A DNA stretch of 64,000 nt from Paenibacillus sp. G2S3 (lineage in GTDB: Bacteria; Bacillota; Bacilli; Paenibacillales; Paenibacillaceae): the NCBI RefSeq assembly GCF_030123105.1, contig NZ_CP126095.1:2480001-2544000 (forward strand), written 5' to 3'. Of this stretch, positions 63,901-64,000 are shown one piece after another (the stretch's first letter is position 1; each line of letters opens with the position of its first letter). The notes beneath the pieces are model-generated. The model ran no database searches. It was given only the letters and a program-made list of their open reading frames with translations, and was not told the DNA's origin. The position numbers and the translations under genes were made by a program.

Positions 63901-64000
63901 ATGCCCAAGAAATTCACGGAACAAGAAAAAGAATGGATAAAACATAAATTGTTAACAGAAGGACGCCGCTGTTTTGAAATACATGGCATTAAAAAAACTA
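63901..64000 (+). CDS. Start of a TetR-family regulator (cut by window end)
   Basis: From the ATG at 63901 the frame stays open to the window end: it begins MPKKFTEQEKEWIK and continues with EGRRCFEIHGIKKT, which fits the first helices of a TetR/AcrR helix-turn-helix. The recognition helix lies outside the window, so the call is tentative. AGAGAG lies 13 bases upstream, a weak ribosome site. It diverges from the WYL regulator gene. Confidence 0.55.
   Translation, partial: MPKKFTEQEKEWIKHKLLTEGRRCFEIHGIKKT

Overview
The window reads as chromosomal DNA of a Paenibacillus-like, spore-forming Gram-positive. The evidence is a giant SLH-anchored glycosidase, two YesM/YesN-type two-component pairs beside carbohydrate ABC importers, a YheC/YheD-type ATP-grasp protein, strong AGGAGG-type ribosome binding sites, frequent GTG/TTG starts and clean intrinsic terminators. 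No rRNA, tRNA, CRISPR array, prophage or insertion sequence was recognised. All functions are inferred from motifs read in the translations; no database search was possible.

Layout. (1) 1-4803: the 3' part of a multidomain GH97 glycosidase with FIVAR repeats, a Thr/Pro linker and three SLH domains. (2) 5-12 kb: an OFA-type MFS transporter with a divergent LysR regulator, a thiolase plus DUF35 zinc-ribbon pair, a TetR regulator and an S15/CocE-type hydrolase. (3) 12.1-14.2 kb: an AT-rich stretch with a truncated ZIP transporter remnant and a CorA channel, then a DinB-like protein. (4) 14.3-28.5 kb: a glycan-use locus, probably for uronic-acid-containing oligosaccharides. It has YesN/YesM, a binding protein with two permeases, an AraC regulator, two DUF2264 proteins, a heparinase II/III-like protein and a GH88 unsaturated glucuronyl hydrolase. 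(5) 28.8-37 kb: cardiolipin synthase, then an ATP-grasp protein divergent from a fused AMP-ligase/SbnA-like enzyme followed by SbnB, a LysR regulator and a MATE exporter. This is a compact candidate pathway for L-2,3-diaminopropionate or a product made from it. (6) 37-39.4 kb: an SGNH-hydrolase remnant, a TetR regulator and a membrane-anchored pectin-acetylesterase-like protein. (7) 39.6-57.5 kb: an alpha-mannoside-use locus with two GH38 enzymes, GH125, an unassigned clan GH-A enzyme, YesM/YesN and an LplB/YtcP/YtcQ-type importer. (8) 57.6-64 kb: a MarR regulator with a UvrA-like ABC protein, a HAD hydrolase, a YdeI-like protein, a second DinB protein, a WYL regulator and the start of a TetR regulator.

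How the genes work together. In both sugar loci the importer lacks its own ATPase, so a shared MsmX-like ATPase encoded elsewhere is expected. The glycosidases of those loci show no signal peptides, which suggests that oligosaccharides are imported and then trimmed in the cytoplasm. A cre-like site lies between the -35 and -10 of the mannoside transporter promoter, and weaker cre-like sites lie near both sensor kinase genes, so catabolite repression is plausible. The most unusual part is the AMP-ligase/SbnA fusion with its SbnB partner and nearby exporter.
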